64,000 bases of DNA, taken from positions 26,943,015 to 27,007,014 of the forward strand of contig ML682005.1 of assembly GCA_007922195.1 (NCBI GenBank), read 5' to 3'. How positions within the stretch are numbered: the stretch's first letter is position 1; every line of letters starts with the position of its first letter. Shown one piece after another: positions 1-11,947 of the stretch. The position numbers and the translations under genes are program-made. This DNA comes from Podocnemis expansa (lineage: Eukaryota > Chordata > Testudines > Podocnemididae). A model generated the notes under the pieces. The model was not told where the DNA came from. It searched no databases and was given only the letters and a program-made list of their open reading frames with translations.

Positions 1-900
1 TAAACAGTCAATTTTTAGAACAGTTAAACGTGGCGGAGGGATCCCTTTTGGGCTTGGCTCCTCAATGCCAAGTGAGGTGTACCACTCTCAGACCTAAGCT
101 GGACTCTAAGCTTCCTCGTCACTGGTGGGGGGCTGTGCACAGCTGAGGACTACCACCCTTTTCCCTCCCTGCCACTTCCACTCCTGGGCTCTGAGCCTCT
201 CTGCCACTTGCACAGAGCAAACACCAGCTGCTGGCTACCCCTTATGCAAGCTCTAAGCCTCCACCTCTCTGGGCGGTGGGTTAGGTAGCCTGCAGCTGTG
301 CTCAGTCCCTGCAAGTGGCAGAGAGTCACTGAGTCCAGCATGGGGCACAAGGGAGAGCTACATCTTGGCTTCCCTGCCAAGGTTTCAGGCCTGTGGGATG
401 TAGCCTGCAGCTGGGCTCAGCTCCCTGCAAGTGGCAGGGAGGCCTAGAGGAGCGGTTCCTAATATTTTCATTTATGTGAGCCACGCCACTACATAATCAT
501 TGAAAACGTTTGTGGCCCACCACATAAGCAAGCTGTTTTAAACATTTTTAACATGGCCTATGGCTGATGGGAGTCAAACTTGTGTGTCAAGGGGTATTAA
601 AAAATGCAGCTATTTCTAATAATTTATTATGCTCACTCACAAACATATTGCACTCATCACTGTACATTTACCTGTAGTAATTCCTTCCCCATACCACAGA
701 CCACCTGCAGTACCCTTGTGGACCTCCAGTGGTCCACAGACCATGGGTTGGGAACCACTGGCCTAGAACTCAGTGTGGGTGGGAGGAGAAGTAGCCCACA
801 GTTGCGCTTGGCTCCCCACAAGCAGGGGGCAGGTGCAGAGGCTTGGAGCCCAGGGCAGGGAACTGTGCCCAGCTGCAGCCACCCTCCTCCCCAGTTTAAA
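1..900. mobile_element. GC-rich interspersed element, truncated at window edge, with nested hAT
   Basis: The left end (taaacagtcaatttttagaacagtt) and the segment near 893-945 (gtttaaacagtaatcagctgtttaac) share inverted, AAACAG-rich ends. The interior is GC-rich and repeats the phrase tagcctgcagctgtgctcag twice (about 289 and 401). A smaller hAT element sits inside (450-760). Family not identified. Confidence 0.45.
450..760. mobile_element. Non-autonomous hAT element, 311 bp, with 8-bp target duplication
   Basis: Terminal inverted repeats: gagcggttcctaa on the left and ttgggaaccactg on the right (reverse complement cagtggttcccaa). Flanks are gcctagag (442-449) and gcctagaa (761-768), an 8-bp target duplication with one mismatch, the size diagnostic for hAT transposons. 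The same family recurs at 44481-44767 and 53353-53579. Confidence 0.85.
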
Positions 901-2436
901 CAGTAATCAGCTGTTTAACCAGTTGATCACTGTATAAATGTTTTACCATTTACACTTTTATATCCCTAGTTGAAACCACAACCTTATTTCACTTGCCATT
1001 CAATGGACATCAGGCGGCTGTGACTTTCAACCATTACTGCATTTGGGCTGGTTTCAAACCAGTGACTCCTTTCCCATCCACTGACTGAGCCTCTAAGAAT
1101 TTGCTTCTCTTTACATCTGTTTTAACATGGATATACATTTGATCCAAAGGAAAAGAGCTTGCACTTTCTTATTTGTGTATGTTTGTGAGTGAAGTTAGTA
1201 CTTGTGGAAATGGTGGGTAAATTACTCTAGTTAGGGTTTAGACACAGTGCAAGCATAGACCTCTTCAGAGCAGGGAGAGACACGTGCCAACTTGTATAGT
1301 GATTTTGTATTTGTGTGTAAATGGGGACCATGCTTGACACTATTCAATGGGTAACCTAAGTCGACATGGACTGAGCACGCCACCTGGCCTCCACACTCAT
1401 GGTATCATTTTAAAACAACATATGGAGGACCTTGTAAATTCTTCTTTGGTCGGACAAAGTGCATTCCTTCTTTCTTTACAGGATGTTTTTGGTTCTGAGA
1501 GGGCTATTTTATATCATATAGCTTAGGCAAGTAGGATGCTATAAATTTCTCAAAATATATTCTATGCCAATACACTATTTATCATATTACAATGTCAGTG
1601 TCATGAGATGACAATGTAGTTCTGAAAGGCAAAATGCAAAACATGGCAGATGTATAGTCCCTGGAGTTCTTTACAGACCACCTGCATTCTGTTGATATTT
1701 GGGGGAATCTATTTGTTCTTACACCTAAGAAAAGATTATAGGAGGAGAGAAACAGTATTACTAAGAGTATGTGCTGTAAATAGGTTCCCGGCCGCCAGAT
1801 ACCTCTTGAACATTGTATTCTAATTGGGTTAAAGCAAAATCAGAGCTTTACTCTTGCATTCCTCTTACTGCCTGGAAACATTTTTTAGACTAATTTGAGG
1901 ATTTTTCTTAAAAAGAAAATGGTAAAATTAACAATGGCACTTCTGTTTGAAAATGTTTTACCTACAATAGCTGCAAGTACCTCTGAAACAATGAGAGGAG
2001 GTTAAGAAATATTTTTCCTCTCCCTTTTGTTCTAATGCAGAGTGCTGTCAAATGCATGCAATAGTTCAAGATTTTCCTCTTATAGTGAATATTCCCTGTT
2101 GTTTGGATGGGCCCTGCTCAGAGCAGTTGTGAAGAGAAAAAGGTCTGTTTGTACTTATGAGAATGTAATTTGGTGCTGGCAAGCGAGGAGCAGGTATAGG
2201 GCCTGAAATACCTTTTAATTCTTTTTAAAAATAATAACTAAATTTCAGATTGATAGTATCCTTTTAAATAATGATAGTTAAGGTCCAGTAGTTGGGAAGA
2301 GTTGAGAAACTTTCTGGGAAGGGTTTCCCATCACCGTTGTTAATATGGTTTCTATTTGGCCAAGAACTTAACTTTAAAAGATGTTTCCGTTTTTGTAAGG
2401 CATTGCATGGTGATCCTGGGATACTTTCCAATTAAG
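901..2436. other. LDLRAD4 intron, unassigned
   Basis: AT-rich intronic sequence with no recognisable exon, RNA gene or transposon boundary. The LDLRAD4 transmembrane exon was sought here and not found. Confidence 0.4.
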
Positions 2437-2520
2437 GGCCTGATCCAAAGGCAGCAGAAAAACTGCCATAGACTCCAGTGGATTTTGAATCAGACTCAGG
2501 CTTGATCCTGCAAAACTTAG
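2437..2520. repeat. Ancient short palindromic repeat (gggcctgatccaaag type)
   Basis: The phrases gggcctgatccaaagg and gactccagtggattttgaatcag match a very common amniote/turtle hairpin-type repeat built round 'gcccactgaagtcaatggg'. Related copies appear at 22570-22679, 28380-28475, 30250-30330 and 42990-43060. Confidence 0.5.
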
Positions 2521-2578
2521 GGTATGTTTACATTGCTGTGTAAGCCCAGGGGTCAGCTAAGGCTCAAGTCTTAACCCC

Positions 2579-2579
2579 C

Positions 2580-2624
<45 letters not shown>
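2579..2624. repeat. (TCAA)n microsatellite, about 11 units
   Basis: Nearly perfect tandem tcaa units. It sits exactly at the 3' tail of a minus-strand CR1 LINE end (2625-2690), where short tail repeats are usual, so it was probably seeded by that insertion. Confidence 0.95.
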
Positions 2625-2625
<1 letters not shown>

Positions 2626-2690
2626 TCATAGGGCTGGAAGGGACCTCATGAGATCATCAAGTCCAACCCCCTGCCTACACACATTGCACT
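2625..2690 (-). mobile_element. CR1 LINE 3' end, minus orientation
   Basis: aatcatagggctggaaggga followed by cctcatgagatcatcaagtcc is the reverse complement of the standard CR1 3' end (ggacttg..ctcctgaggtcccttcca..). Only the terminal ~65 bases remain. Confidence 0.85.
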
Positions 2691-3068
2691 AACCCATGTT
2701 TCATATCTAAAGTCCAAAGACCACACTGGAGGTGGAGTGTTGGAGTCTTGAGTCAATCCAGGACCCCAAGTTAAAGCCCTGTTACTTTCCAGTGCATATG
2801 CATGCAGCCCACTGGACTCATGCTCTAGAAATCCTCCAAAAGTATCCCACAGTTCTATGGGCTGACTTCCTTTGTTTTCTGGATAGTCCCATTTTCCCCA
2901 CTGCATCACAGACAAAGGATAGGACAGCCACATTTTGGAAGGGTGCCAGGAAGTCTAGGCTATGGGTGCTTGAACTCAGGCCCACATGATGCCATGTACA
3001 TGCTGGAGCCCCAAGTTAGGAGCCAGAATTCAGCAATTCATGACCTGATGTTAGAAATGAACGTAGTC

Positions 3069-4163
3069 TAGGGGTGTCCCGCTCATTTGTTATGCTGGGT
3101 CAGATTTAACTTAAATATACTTCAAGTTGACCATGTATACCAGTGGTTCCTAACCTTTTAAAGACTGGGTACCCCTTTTCTATAGAAGAAAACTTTGTGG
3201 TGCCTTGACTGCTTGTGAGATGGCATGTTGCCATTGTGAAGTGGCGGTGATGCTGCAGCCAGAATCCGGCCCAGGCTGCAGAGCAGCAGACCCATGGCAG
3301 GGTGCCACTGGAGGAATCCGGCCCACCATGGAGCAGCAGAGCTGCAGCAAGGTCTGGCCTCTGCTGTGGAGCAACAGAGCTGCAGTGGGGGCTGTTGCCG
3401 GTGGGGTCTGGGCTCACTGTGGAGCAGCAGCACCCACAGCAGGTTCCAGCTGAGAGTCACCCCAACCCCGTCCCTAACCCCCCTGCTGTGCCTCCAGCTT
3501 CTGCTGCTGCTCCGGGGCTGAACCCTCCCTGGCACCCTTTCCCCCGCTCCCCATCCCCAGTCCCGACCCCCATCACCCAGAGCCTCCTTAGCTTGCTGCC
3601 AGAGCCAAGAGCAGCCATACCAGAGGCTGCTCCTCTTGCCCTGAGCATGATCTGAACATGCTCAGAGTGGCGGAGGAGTTTTAAAAACTCCCAACCTGGG
3701 GCAGAGCAGCTGCCTGCCATTGTCTGGATGGCATTGCCAGTGTCTCACTCCAGCTGCCGGCATCTTCCGGTCCCAGCTCCCAGCATGTCCGCAGGCCCAT
3801 TCAAGTAACTCTGCAGCCCCACAAGGATCTGCGGACCACAGACTGGGAACCAGCAGCATATACCATAAATCAAAATACTACAGCACTGTCGCAGCATCAC
3901 GGAGTGCTGTGTATGCGAAACTGTGCTCTGTGATACCTCTCTCTTCCTCTCTTTCTGTTAGGGAGGGAGTGTGGTCTCACAGAGCGCAGTCTCACATATT
4001 CAATGCTCCGTGATGTCATGAGTCCTGACACTCTAGCAGCATTGCAGCGTGCTGGGTATGCAGGAACTTTCTCTCTCTTTGTCTTTCAGGGGACGTGTGG
4101 TCCCACGGAATGTAGTCACGTGCTGATAGAAGAGGTTCGCAGGCTGCATTTTTGACACCCCTG
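3069..4163. mobile_element. hAT-like element (aggggtgtc ends) with a nested hAT
   Basis: The left end taggggtgtcccgctcattt and right end ttttgacacccctg are inverted copies of a common sauropsid hAT-type terminus. A second element occupies 3141-3856, so the older element is split in two. The outer target duplication is too decayed to call. Confidence 0.6.
3141..3856. mobile_element. Non-autonomous hAT element nested in an older one
   Basis: Ends are cagtggttcctaacc and actgggaaccag. Flanks tgtatacc (3134-3141) and catatacc (3857-3864) agree at 6 of 8 positions. The interior is GC-rich with many gcagcag runs, which produce long chance reading frames on both strands that I do not accept as genes. 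Confidence 0.65.
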
Positions 4164-4221
4164 AGTAGATACTCAGGTTCTAAGTTAACAAACCTGGGAT
4201 CTGCAAATGCTAGTTCTGCTA

Positions 4222-4945
4222 CCTTATATACTCTTGTATAAGCTGATCTGTGTAGAAGTCAACCCCCCATTTTTAAGCCCCCCCCAAACCAGAAAAAATG
4301 CATGACCCATGCATAAACTGAGGTCCCTCTGTGTCTTCAGGTCTCTACCCCCCCACACCCTGCACTTCTGGCTTCTCTGGGCTCCCCAACATCCTCCCTA
4401 ACTCCTGGACCATGTCACTGGTTCTCCCCCACCGTCCCTGACCATGTCGCTGTCGCTTGTCCCCCTGCTGTTCTCGACCATGCCACTACTTACCCCCAGT
4501 GTCCCTAACCATGCCACCACTGCTTCTCCCCCTACCGTCCCCAAGCATGCCAGTGCTTCTCCCCCTGCCATTCCTGACCATGCCGCCGCCTCTCACTCCA
4601 TCCTGACCCACACCCTAACCACCGGGCCATGCCACTGGCTCCCCCAGGCTGACCCCTCCCCACAGGGCCTGCTTATCTGGCCGCTCTGGCAGCTAAGCAC
4701 AGGCTGGTGCTTGCTCCCCTTACTTTAAGCACAGCCTGGCCTGAGCACTTAATATGGCCGCTCTGGCGGCTAGACTGATGCTGGGGCTCTCCCCCTGCTC
4801 ATGCTCTGAGCATGCTCAAGGCAGGAGATTTAAAACGCCTAGGCTGGGTCTTTTATCTGATCTCTTACCCACACATAAGCAGAGTGCCTGTTTTAAAGGT
4901 GATTTTCAGGCATAAAAATCTTGGCTTACACGCAAGTATATATGG
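4222..4945. mobile_element. Mariner-type MITE with TA target and GC-rich core
   Basis: Ends ccttatatactcttgtataag and cttacacgcaagtatatatgg are inverted repeats flanked by TA (4220-4221, 4946-4947), as expected for Tc1/mariner. The core (about 4390-4620) carries degenerate tandem units beginning accatgycgctgcttctcccc. Confidence 0.75.
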
Positions 4946-6119
4946 TAATCGTGGTCCTACGTTGCAGTTTAGGCACATGTCTATGAAACAGGCCTCAGCA
5001 AATGGACTGCACACATGGGCACCAGCCCCAAAACTGAGTCGCTTAGGTGTGTGGCAGTTTACGGGGGCCCCTGCTGATGAATAACCACCATTGGCTCTTT
5101 CAGTGGCAATGATGGAAAGAAGCCTCCTCTCTGACAAGCCATTGCAATGACCAGCACTTTTCAAAGCAGTGCCAAAAAAGAGTCGTGCACCATTGAAGGC
5201 ACTGGCAGCTTTTATTTTTGATCTCTGAGGGCATTCAACACCTGAAATACCACAATATAATTCCTGGGGACCATGGTGACATGGTGTCTGGGTTTTGTCA
5301 AATTCTGCTATAAAACTAGAGAGCATTTCCAATAGAAACAGATATGTTAAAGAGAAAAAAAAAAATTCCCTAGCAATATTCACAGTCCAGTCACTGAAGG
5401 ATTGTGCCTGTTCATGAAAATGAACTATTGTCCTTACCAAAACTGAAAAATGAGTGGTTCATTTCATTGTCTAAACTGAGTGAAATGCACAAACAGGTTC
5501 AATAATGTAATGTAAGAGAAGTCACTTTGTTTGTTCATTCATTCATTTTCTATTTAAGGTTTCAAACTGGCAGTATTCCTTTAAGTATTGTGCAGACCTT
5601 GTTCTCTTTTAATTGATGATAACTGAGTCCTCTGCCAGGGGAGCAGTGAGTAAGGTGAGCAGACTGAGAATAGATTTAGAATGTTTACTGACCAGTAATG
5701 ACTAAAGGAAGTGCATATCTCTCTGGATCAGACCTTTGCTGTTTTTGTGCAGTGGTCACTGAAAAGAATGGTGGTTCAATATTTTTGTAGAAGAATTATT
5801 TTTAAAAATAAAACTATTTAATTATTGATCACTTCCTTTTTTCAGTGAAATTCATCCAATTTCTGCTGTTGCCTATTTACACCCAGGCGATCCCATTGAG
5901 TTCATTGAGATTGCACAGATGATAACTGAAGACAGAATTTTAGCCCCTTTTGTTTTAATTTCAGTTATATACACTGGGCAGCTCTAAAGTCATTTTTTTA
6001 GAGTTTATATTTGCACAGTGCTTAGATTTGCTCCTTTTATTGTAGCTGGTGCTGCTTAATCACCTCTGTGAATTTCCAAGCTGTAGCTAGATCACATAGG
6101 TTTCTGGTTCACAGGGATT
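4946..6119. other. Intronic sequence, partly repeat-like
   Basis: The 4990-5290 stretch (cagcaaatggactgcacacatgg..) looks like interspersed repeat and holds a long open minus-strand frame with no recognisable domain. The rest is AT-rich intron with a few short palindromic phrases near 5870. Confidence 0.35.
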
Positions 6120-7015
6120 AAAGTATAATTTGGCGGGCCCCGGAACCCTCCTAAATTGGCAGGCCCCCCTCATGCCGCTGTGGGCCCCTTCATGCACACC
6201 AGCTACTGCTCCCAAACTCCTGCTCCCACCCCATATATTGCTCCCCACATGCCTACGCCCCACCCTAGCTACTGCCCCCAAACGCCTACCTGCCACCCCA
6301 GCTACTGCCCCAAAACACCCACCCACCACCCCAGCTACTGCCCCTGACCCCCATTTCACCACTGCTTCCCTGACCCTTCCCCAACCCACTGCTGTGCCAT
6401 GTCATCTTCCCCCTAACGCTGTCCCAGGCCAACCCCCTCCCCTCTGCCCTTTTCCCACCAGGCTAGCACACCTATCCCCAAAACAGGGATTTCCCTAACA
6501 CCCCCTTACACCCCCCCCAAATTTCCCAACACCCCCCCACACTTGTCTGCCAGTAACAGTGTTGTATCAAATTAGTGAGCACCCCCTAACCCCCCCAACT
6601 TCCCCCTATGCCCCCCAAATGCAAGTCCTGGGGAGAATACTGCCTCGAAGTCCCCCCAGGGCCCTGTTACCTAGCCACCATGCACTGCAGAGTGGCCCTG
6701 GCCCAGGCTGAGGGTCTAGCCAGAGCCTGCTCCAACTGAGCAGGCTCAGGCCAGAGCCTAAGCCCAGGCCGGGGCAACTCTCTGCCAGCTGGAACGTGCT
6801 GGAACAGTGTTTCAGGCCTCCTATTTTTAGAGGCTCAGTGTTGGGGCCCCTAAAAATAGAAAATGGAGCAGGAACACTGTGTTTCAGGGCCCACTATTTT
6901 GAAATGGTGGGCCCCAGTTCGCAGCATTCTGGCTCCCTTTTTGATTTTTAGAGGCCCCAGAATGCTGACCCCTAAAAATAGTGGGCCCCAGATTGCCGTT
7001 CTGCCCTGTTCAGGC
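6120..7015. mobile_element. GC-rich non-autonomous DNA element, family uncertain
   Basis: A C-rich block full of gggcccc and ccaaactcc.. phrases with internal inverted segments (ggcccctaaaaatag against ctatttttagaggc). It is sharply different in composition from flanking AT-rich intron. Clear target duplications were not found. Confidence 0.45.
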
Positions 7016-8970
7016 TTACTTTAACCCCTGTTGGTTCCACAATGACCAGAAATGAGCTCATGTTTGTTTGGTTTTCCAAGTCTTTCAAAAAATTGCAATT
7101 TAAATGAATAGCAATTGAATGCAATTTAAAATTCTTCTTCCTAGTATTGCCAACCTCAGCTGTTCAAAAATCATAAGGTTGGCTTAAAAATCATCAGGTT
7201 TTTTTTTTAATACACTTGGAGTTCTTTACATTCGTCTTCTCATTTTAGAGTCTTTACATAGATGGTTGGCTTGCTTCATGTTTTCAAGATTATCTTCACA
7301 GACTTGAGGGCCGGAAACTAACTTTTTTTTAAAATTTAGAATTCTCTGACAATTTCTTGATTCATATAGGTGGGCATTAACAATTGCACTGAATATCACA
7401 AGGTTTACAGTAAGATCAAAAGAGCTAGAAATACTGACAGCCCAGTTTTTCAAAGGGTGAAAAAGGAACTGGTCCTGGAAAATGTCAGTTGCTCTTTAAA
7501 AGAAGTGCTGCATGTGACGTTCCTTTCCTGCAATCTTAACGAGAATGCTGCTGTGTCCCCTGGTTTCCCACTCCTGGGCCATGACTTACCCCACCTTGGT
7601 GGGTGAACCCTCACTCCTCAGGGAGCTCCTGCCAGCCTCCTGCATGTAATCAGTCTCCTACACAATGGAAGTGCGCTCACTAGCTACTCATTGGATGGTC
7701 CCCAGTGAGCACCCTGAGCGTCCCAGCTGCAACTCCAGGAACTTCCATCTTGCAGGGATCAGGACCTTTCCTGATCGCTGCAAGCTCATTTACTCTAGTC
7801 TGTCAGTTTAACAAAGAAATTTATATGCAGCTTTGTTCCAAGTCAAGCATTCAAACTATTACTCTGTTTTCAAAATCCACACTTCTTTAGATTAAGCAAA
7901 CATTAGCTTATTGATTAAAACACAATTTTAAGTGAGTATACTTCAAATCATTACGTAGAATCAGACAGCTGATCAATCAAGGAGATAGCCACTATAAAAT
8001 AAAAGATAACACACAGTCTAAACTAAGATTATTGTTATAGTCCACTGGTAGCTTACCCACATGTTATGGCTCCTGATGGTCCTCCTTGCCATGTGGGTAA
8101 ATAACAGTCTTTGAGGCTGCTTGCAAGACAGAGTCCAAGCAAAAAGCCTCCCACCAGTTTAAAGTGTGTCCTTTTCTCTCTTCCTTCTTGCAGTCAGGTG
8201 CCTCCTCAGCCCAAGCACTTAATTCGCATTATTTTTATTATGCATCCTTCACTGAGTGTGTCGTATACATCTGTGCCTGCCTACCCCCACCTGAGCCATG
8301 TGAAATACATTTTTGGACATGTTTCATGTCTGAACATACATATGATGTTCCAGAAAACATGCTACCATAACAATAATGTAGAACATTCAAAAAAGATACC
8401 ATACATGACATACTTAGCATTAAACCACACCATTACATTGCAAGGAGGAACAGGAAGGACACACAGATCACATTAGAGGGTTTGGCATGTGTGTGCATGT
8501 GTGTGCGCAGCATGTCACACTGAAAATTGACTGTGTTCTATTTGATGTGCGTTCCTATGTACCCTTCAATTTTCTTTTCTTTTCTTTTCTCCAGCTGTTC
8601 CTCTACACTCCTTAACTTTTAAATTGTCTTGATGTGATGTGCTGAAAACACCTCATGGATCTAAATCAGTCCCACCAATACATGAATTTTCCACAACAAT
8701 TTTGCCTCAGGCAGATGTTATGATTCTGTTATATAACCAATCTTGCTGTCTGGCCATGTGGTTAAAAACAATGTTCTTCCATGTAGATGGCACCTAACCA
8801 GGGCTTCAAATCATGATGGAAATATCCCGAGATTTTGTGTGATTTTAGAGACACAACTAAGCCCACCTACACTTCAGTAGTGCACAGTATTGTGAGACAG
8901 TAATGTTGTAAAAGGGACTCCCTTATATGTTTATATTTGTATTGTAAGGGTGACCTAAAATGGCAACATA
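7016..8970. other. Intronic sequence without recognised gene
   Basis: Mixed composition. The 7560-8470 part could be an old LTR or other interspersed repeat, but no terminal repeats or coding motifs were recognised. A short (ttttc)n run lies at about 8570-8592. Confidence 0.3.
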
Positions 8971-9448
8971 GGTTATGTGTACACTGTCAAATTAGTTTGA
9001 ATTAAGGAGCCTTAATTCAAACTACTTTGAACCCTGTCTATACTAGACTTTGCCTAGTTTGAACTAAAAAATTTTTTAGTTTGACTAAAGAAAACTTAGT
9101 TTCAACTAGTTAGTTCGGCTGGTTAGTTCGAACTAACTGCTTAGTTCAAACTCATTTGCATATTTAGTTAAAACTAGCCCAATGCAGACATGCTAATTCG
9201 AACTAAATAAGTTCGAACTAGCAGTTAGTTCGAACTAACCATGTTTTTTTAGTTTGAACTAACTTTAGTTCTAATTAGCTGCACTTTTTTAGTTTGAACT
9301 AAAAGTTAGTTCAAACTGAATAAAGCGTGGCTAGTTTGAACTAAAAGTTACTTCAAACTAAAAAAATGTGGTTAATTCAAACTAACTTTCAAACTACTTA
9401 TCTCAGACTAAGCAAGTCCGAACTAAGGTTTTAGGTGTAGACTTAGCC
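8971..9448. mobile_element. MITE built of TTAGTTCGAACTAA palindromes
   Basis: Ends ggttatgtgtacac and gtgtagacttagcc are imperfect inverted repeats about 14 bases long. The interior repeats gttagttcgaactaac and related palindromes roughly every 20-40 bases, so the single strand can fold many ways. It resembles abundant sauropsid MITEs with 'gtctagac' ends. The superfamily is not certain. Confidence 0.65.
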
Positions 9449-9598
9449 ACAGTTCCCAATTGTACAGACATTGAGTAACAAAATGTTGCCTCCTGCTGGT
9501 CAGCCCACAGCAGGATAAGGAATGCATGGTTACCAGCTTAAAGGTGAGGCAGCAAATGTAAATAAAAGCAATTTAGTGGGAAGGTAAATGTTATATAG

Positions 9599-11939
9599 CA
9601 GGCGTGGCCAAACTTACGGAACTCAAGAGCTGCACAAGTCGATTATTAAACCTTCGAGAGCCGCACTAAGGCGTATAACTACATATTTTTACCTACTCTA
9701 AAATTGCTAAGCTTAAAATTCATTGCACACTTTAATTTTATCGTAAAAATAGGGCAAATATTGATCCTACTAATGTCAGATACTAATAATTATTTAAGGT
9801 TACCATGAAACTAGGTCTATACAGTAAAAACTTAGCTGCCGCTAGATGTAGAACACTACAGGCTTGTGGCAAGTTTTTTTAAAATCTGGGCAGTAACTTG
9901 TCAATGCAGTAGGGAAAAGCTCTCTCAGATGCTGATCTTTAAGTATTGCACAATGTTTTGAATTTCATTGTGGAATATGATGCTTCACAGCAGTAAGTTG
10001 TGCCAAAAATTGAAAGTAATCTATGTTCAGTTTTAAACTTTTCTCCTTTGTATGTTCATTTCTTAGTATTCCACATCATGTTTAGGACTTGTAAAACATG
10101 ATTTTATTTTAACAACAAGTACACTGCAATAGGGCCTATGAGAAAATTTAAACATGTTATGGCTTCTCCGACCATGTCATGCTTCCCTCCCCCACCCCTG
10201 CTGCTGCTTCCCTGCCATCTCTTACCACGCTGCTGCTTCTCTGCTCTCCCCAACCATGCCGCACTTCTGCCCCTCACCCCACCCAGGCCCTGACCATGCT
10301 CCCGCTTCCCTGCCAATATTTCCGCCAATAAACTTTTTCACTAGAATACTCATGGACAGTGAAAACAAAAGGTCTGAGGACTCAAACAGAAACAATTAAT
10401 TTTAAAATGATAATAATAGTAAGGGAAAACACTGCTCTCATCTTAATCCTGTGAAGAGATGCACACAGAGATGCCTTTTCAACTGTTCGGAATCACAACA
10501 GATCAATGATAATTTAGGGGGACATAAAGTGCAAGATCAGAGCCTGTTTCAGTAAGTGCTTTGGAGTCCATGCACAGAAGATATTATGGAAAAAATCCTG
10601 TTGAGTTTATTCAGTTTGGGGTCAGGCCTGTATAAATTATAAATATAATTATTTGGTTTTTATAATACAAATTAAAATCTTTATTGGTGAGAGATTTTTT
10701 TCAGAACGTTTACAACACAATTTTCCATCCTCAGCACTTCACAACAATTACTCTCTTGTCTAATGGGCTAAGATACCCATAGAGTCATTCATGAAGACTG
10801 CACTGAAATATAAATGGATTTTGACTACTGGTACACACAAAGGCAAAATAATACATGTTGAATGCTATTTAATCAGTGGAAGTATAGTGCTGCTTTTGAA
10901 CTTTGCAGTGAATGTAAATTATCTTGGTAATTGACTTAATTATATTAATTAAAATTTTCTTATAAAATAAAAGTACTAGCAGTTCCTTCTGCAAACAGAT
11001 GACATACTGATTCCACTGGCATATTTGTTCAATGGGCTTAAGAAAATTTTTTTCTAAAGCCAGTTTTTTGTAGTGGTGATCTATCCTAAGTCTAAATCAT
11101 TTTGCATGCTGAAAATGAACCATGATCCATAATAAGGACTTGTAACATTCTTTAAATTAATAGAGGTTTTTTTTTTTAATAACCTTTTGACAGTAGTCAG
11201 TGGTTTTGGATGCAACACATCAATTTTCAGTCATTTCTGATGATTCTTATTTAATTCTCTAAATAGAAATACAAGAGAAATAATTTTGCATTATATTACA
11301 ATATCTGGAAATGCCAGGTGATTTTTAAAAAAGAGAAAAGCAAGTGTAAATTAATTTAAGTTTACACTGCTAGATTATCATCACTTATCTGTAGTTCATT
11401 GTAGGCTTGCTCTTGATTAATTTATGTTGCCAGTTTTAAAAATATTTACCTAGAAAACAGTATCAAAAAAGGAAGGTATTTAAAAAATCATGCACTCAGG
11501 TCAGACTTTTTCTTGCTGGTGCTACTTTCTTTTTGCCTCTGTGTGCATCCAGTTTGTCCAATGAATGAAGCCTGTGATGTTGTAATTAAAGACTGAATCA
11601 TAATGCATACAGACAAGGAGGGTAGAATTAATCTTGTGTGAGTAAACTGTAGAATCTGACATGTCTTTGCACCTGATGACATTGCTTTTCCCCGCTGGCT
11701 CTCACAATGCTGCCCCTCCCCTGGGTCTGACCACGCTGCTTTTTTCTGCCGGCTCTCACCATGCTGCTTCTCCCCTGCCGGCTCTCACCGTGCTGCTGCC
11801 TCTGGGCTGTCCCTGACGATTGCAAATTTCTCACCTCTGGTCCTGCCGTGTCTCCCTTCCCTGCCGTGTTCTCCTGGGAGCCGCATTTTTTCTTCAAAGA
11901 GCCGCATGCAGCTCGCGAGCCGCAGTTTGGCCATGTCTG
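9599..11939. mobile_element. 2.3-kb non-autonomous hAT with perfect 8-bp target duplication
   Basis: ttatatag occurs immediately before (9591-9598) and after (11940-11947) an element with ends caggcgtggccaaac and gtttggccatgtctg, which are inverted repeats. Subterminal gagccgcac and gagccgcag motifs repeat near both ends. At 2341 bp it is long, yet no frame shows hAT transposase signatures. Two GC-rich blocks of tandem units (about 10160-10320 and 11690-11830) flank an AT-rich middle. Confidence 0.9.
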
Positions 11940-11947
11940 TTATATAG

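Noticed and set aside
3158..3655. Overlapping open frames of 75-125 codons on both strands
   Set aside because: They come from GC-rich gcagcag sequence of a non-autonomous hAT element; open on both strands, which is typical of composition.
4865..5440. 191-codon minus-strand frame
   Set aside because: It runs out of the mariner-type element into repeat-like sequence, has no recognisable domain and no conserved start context.
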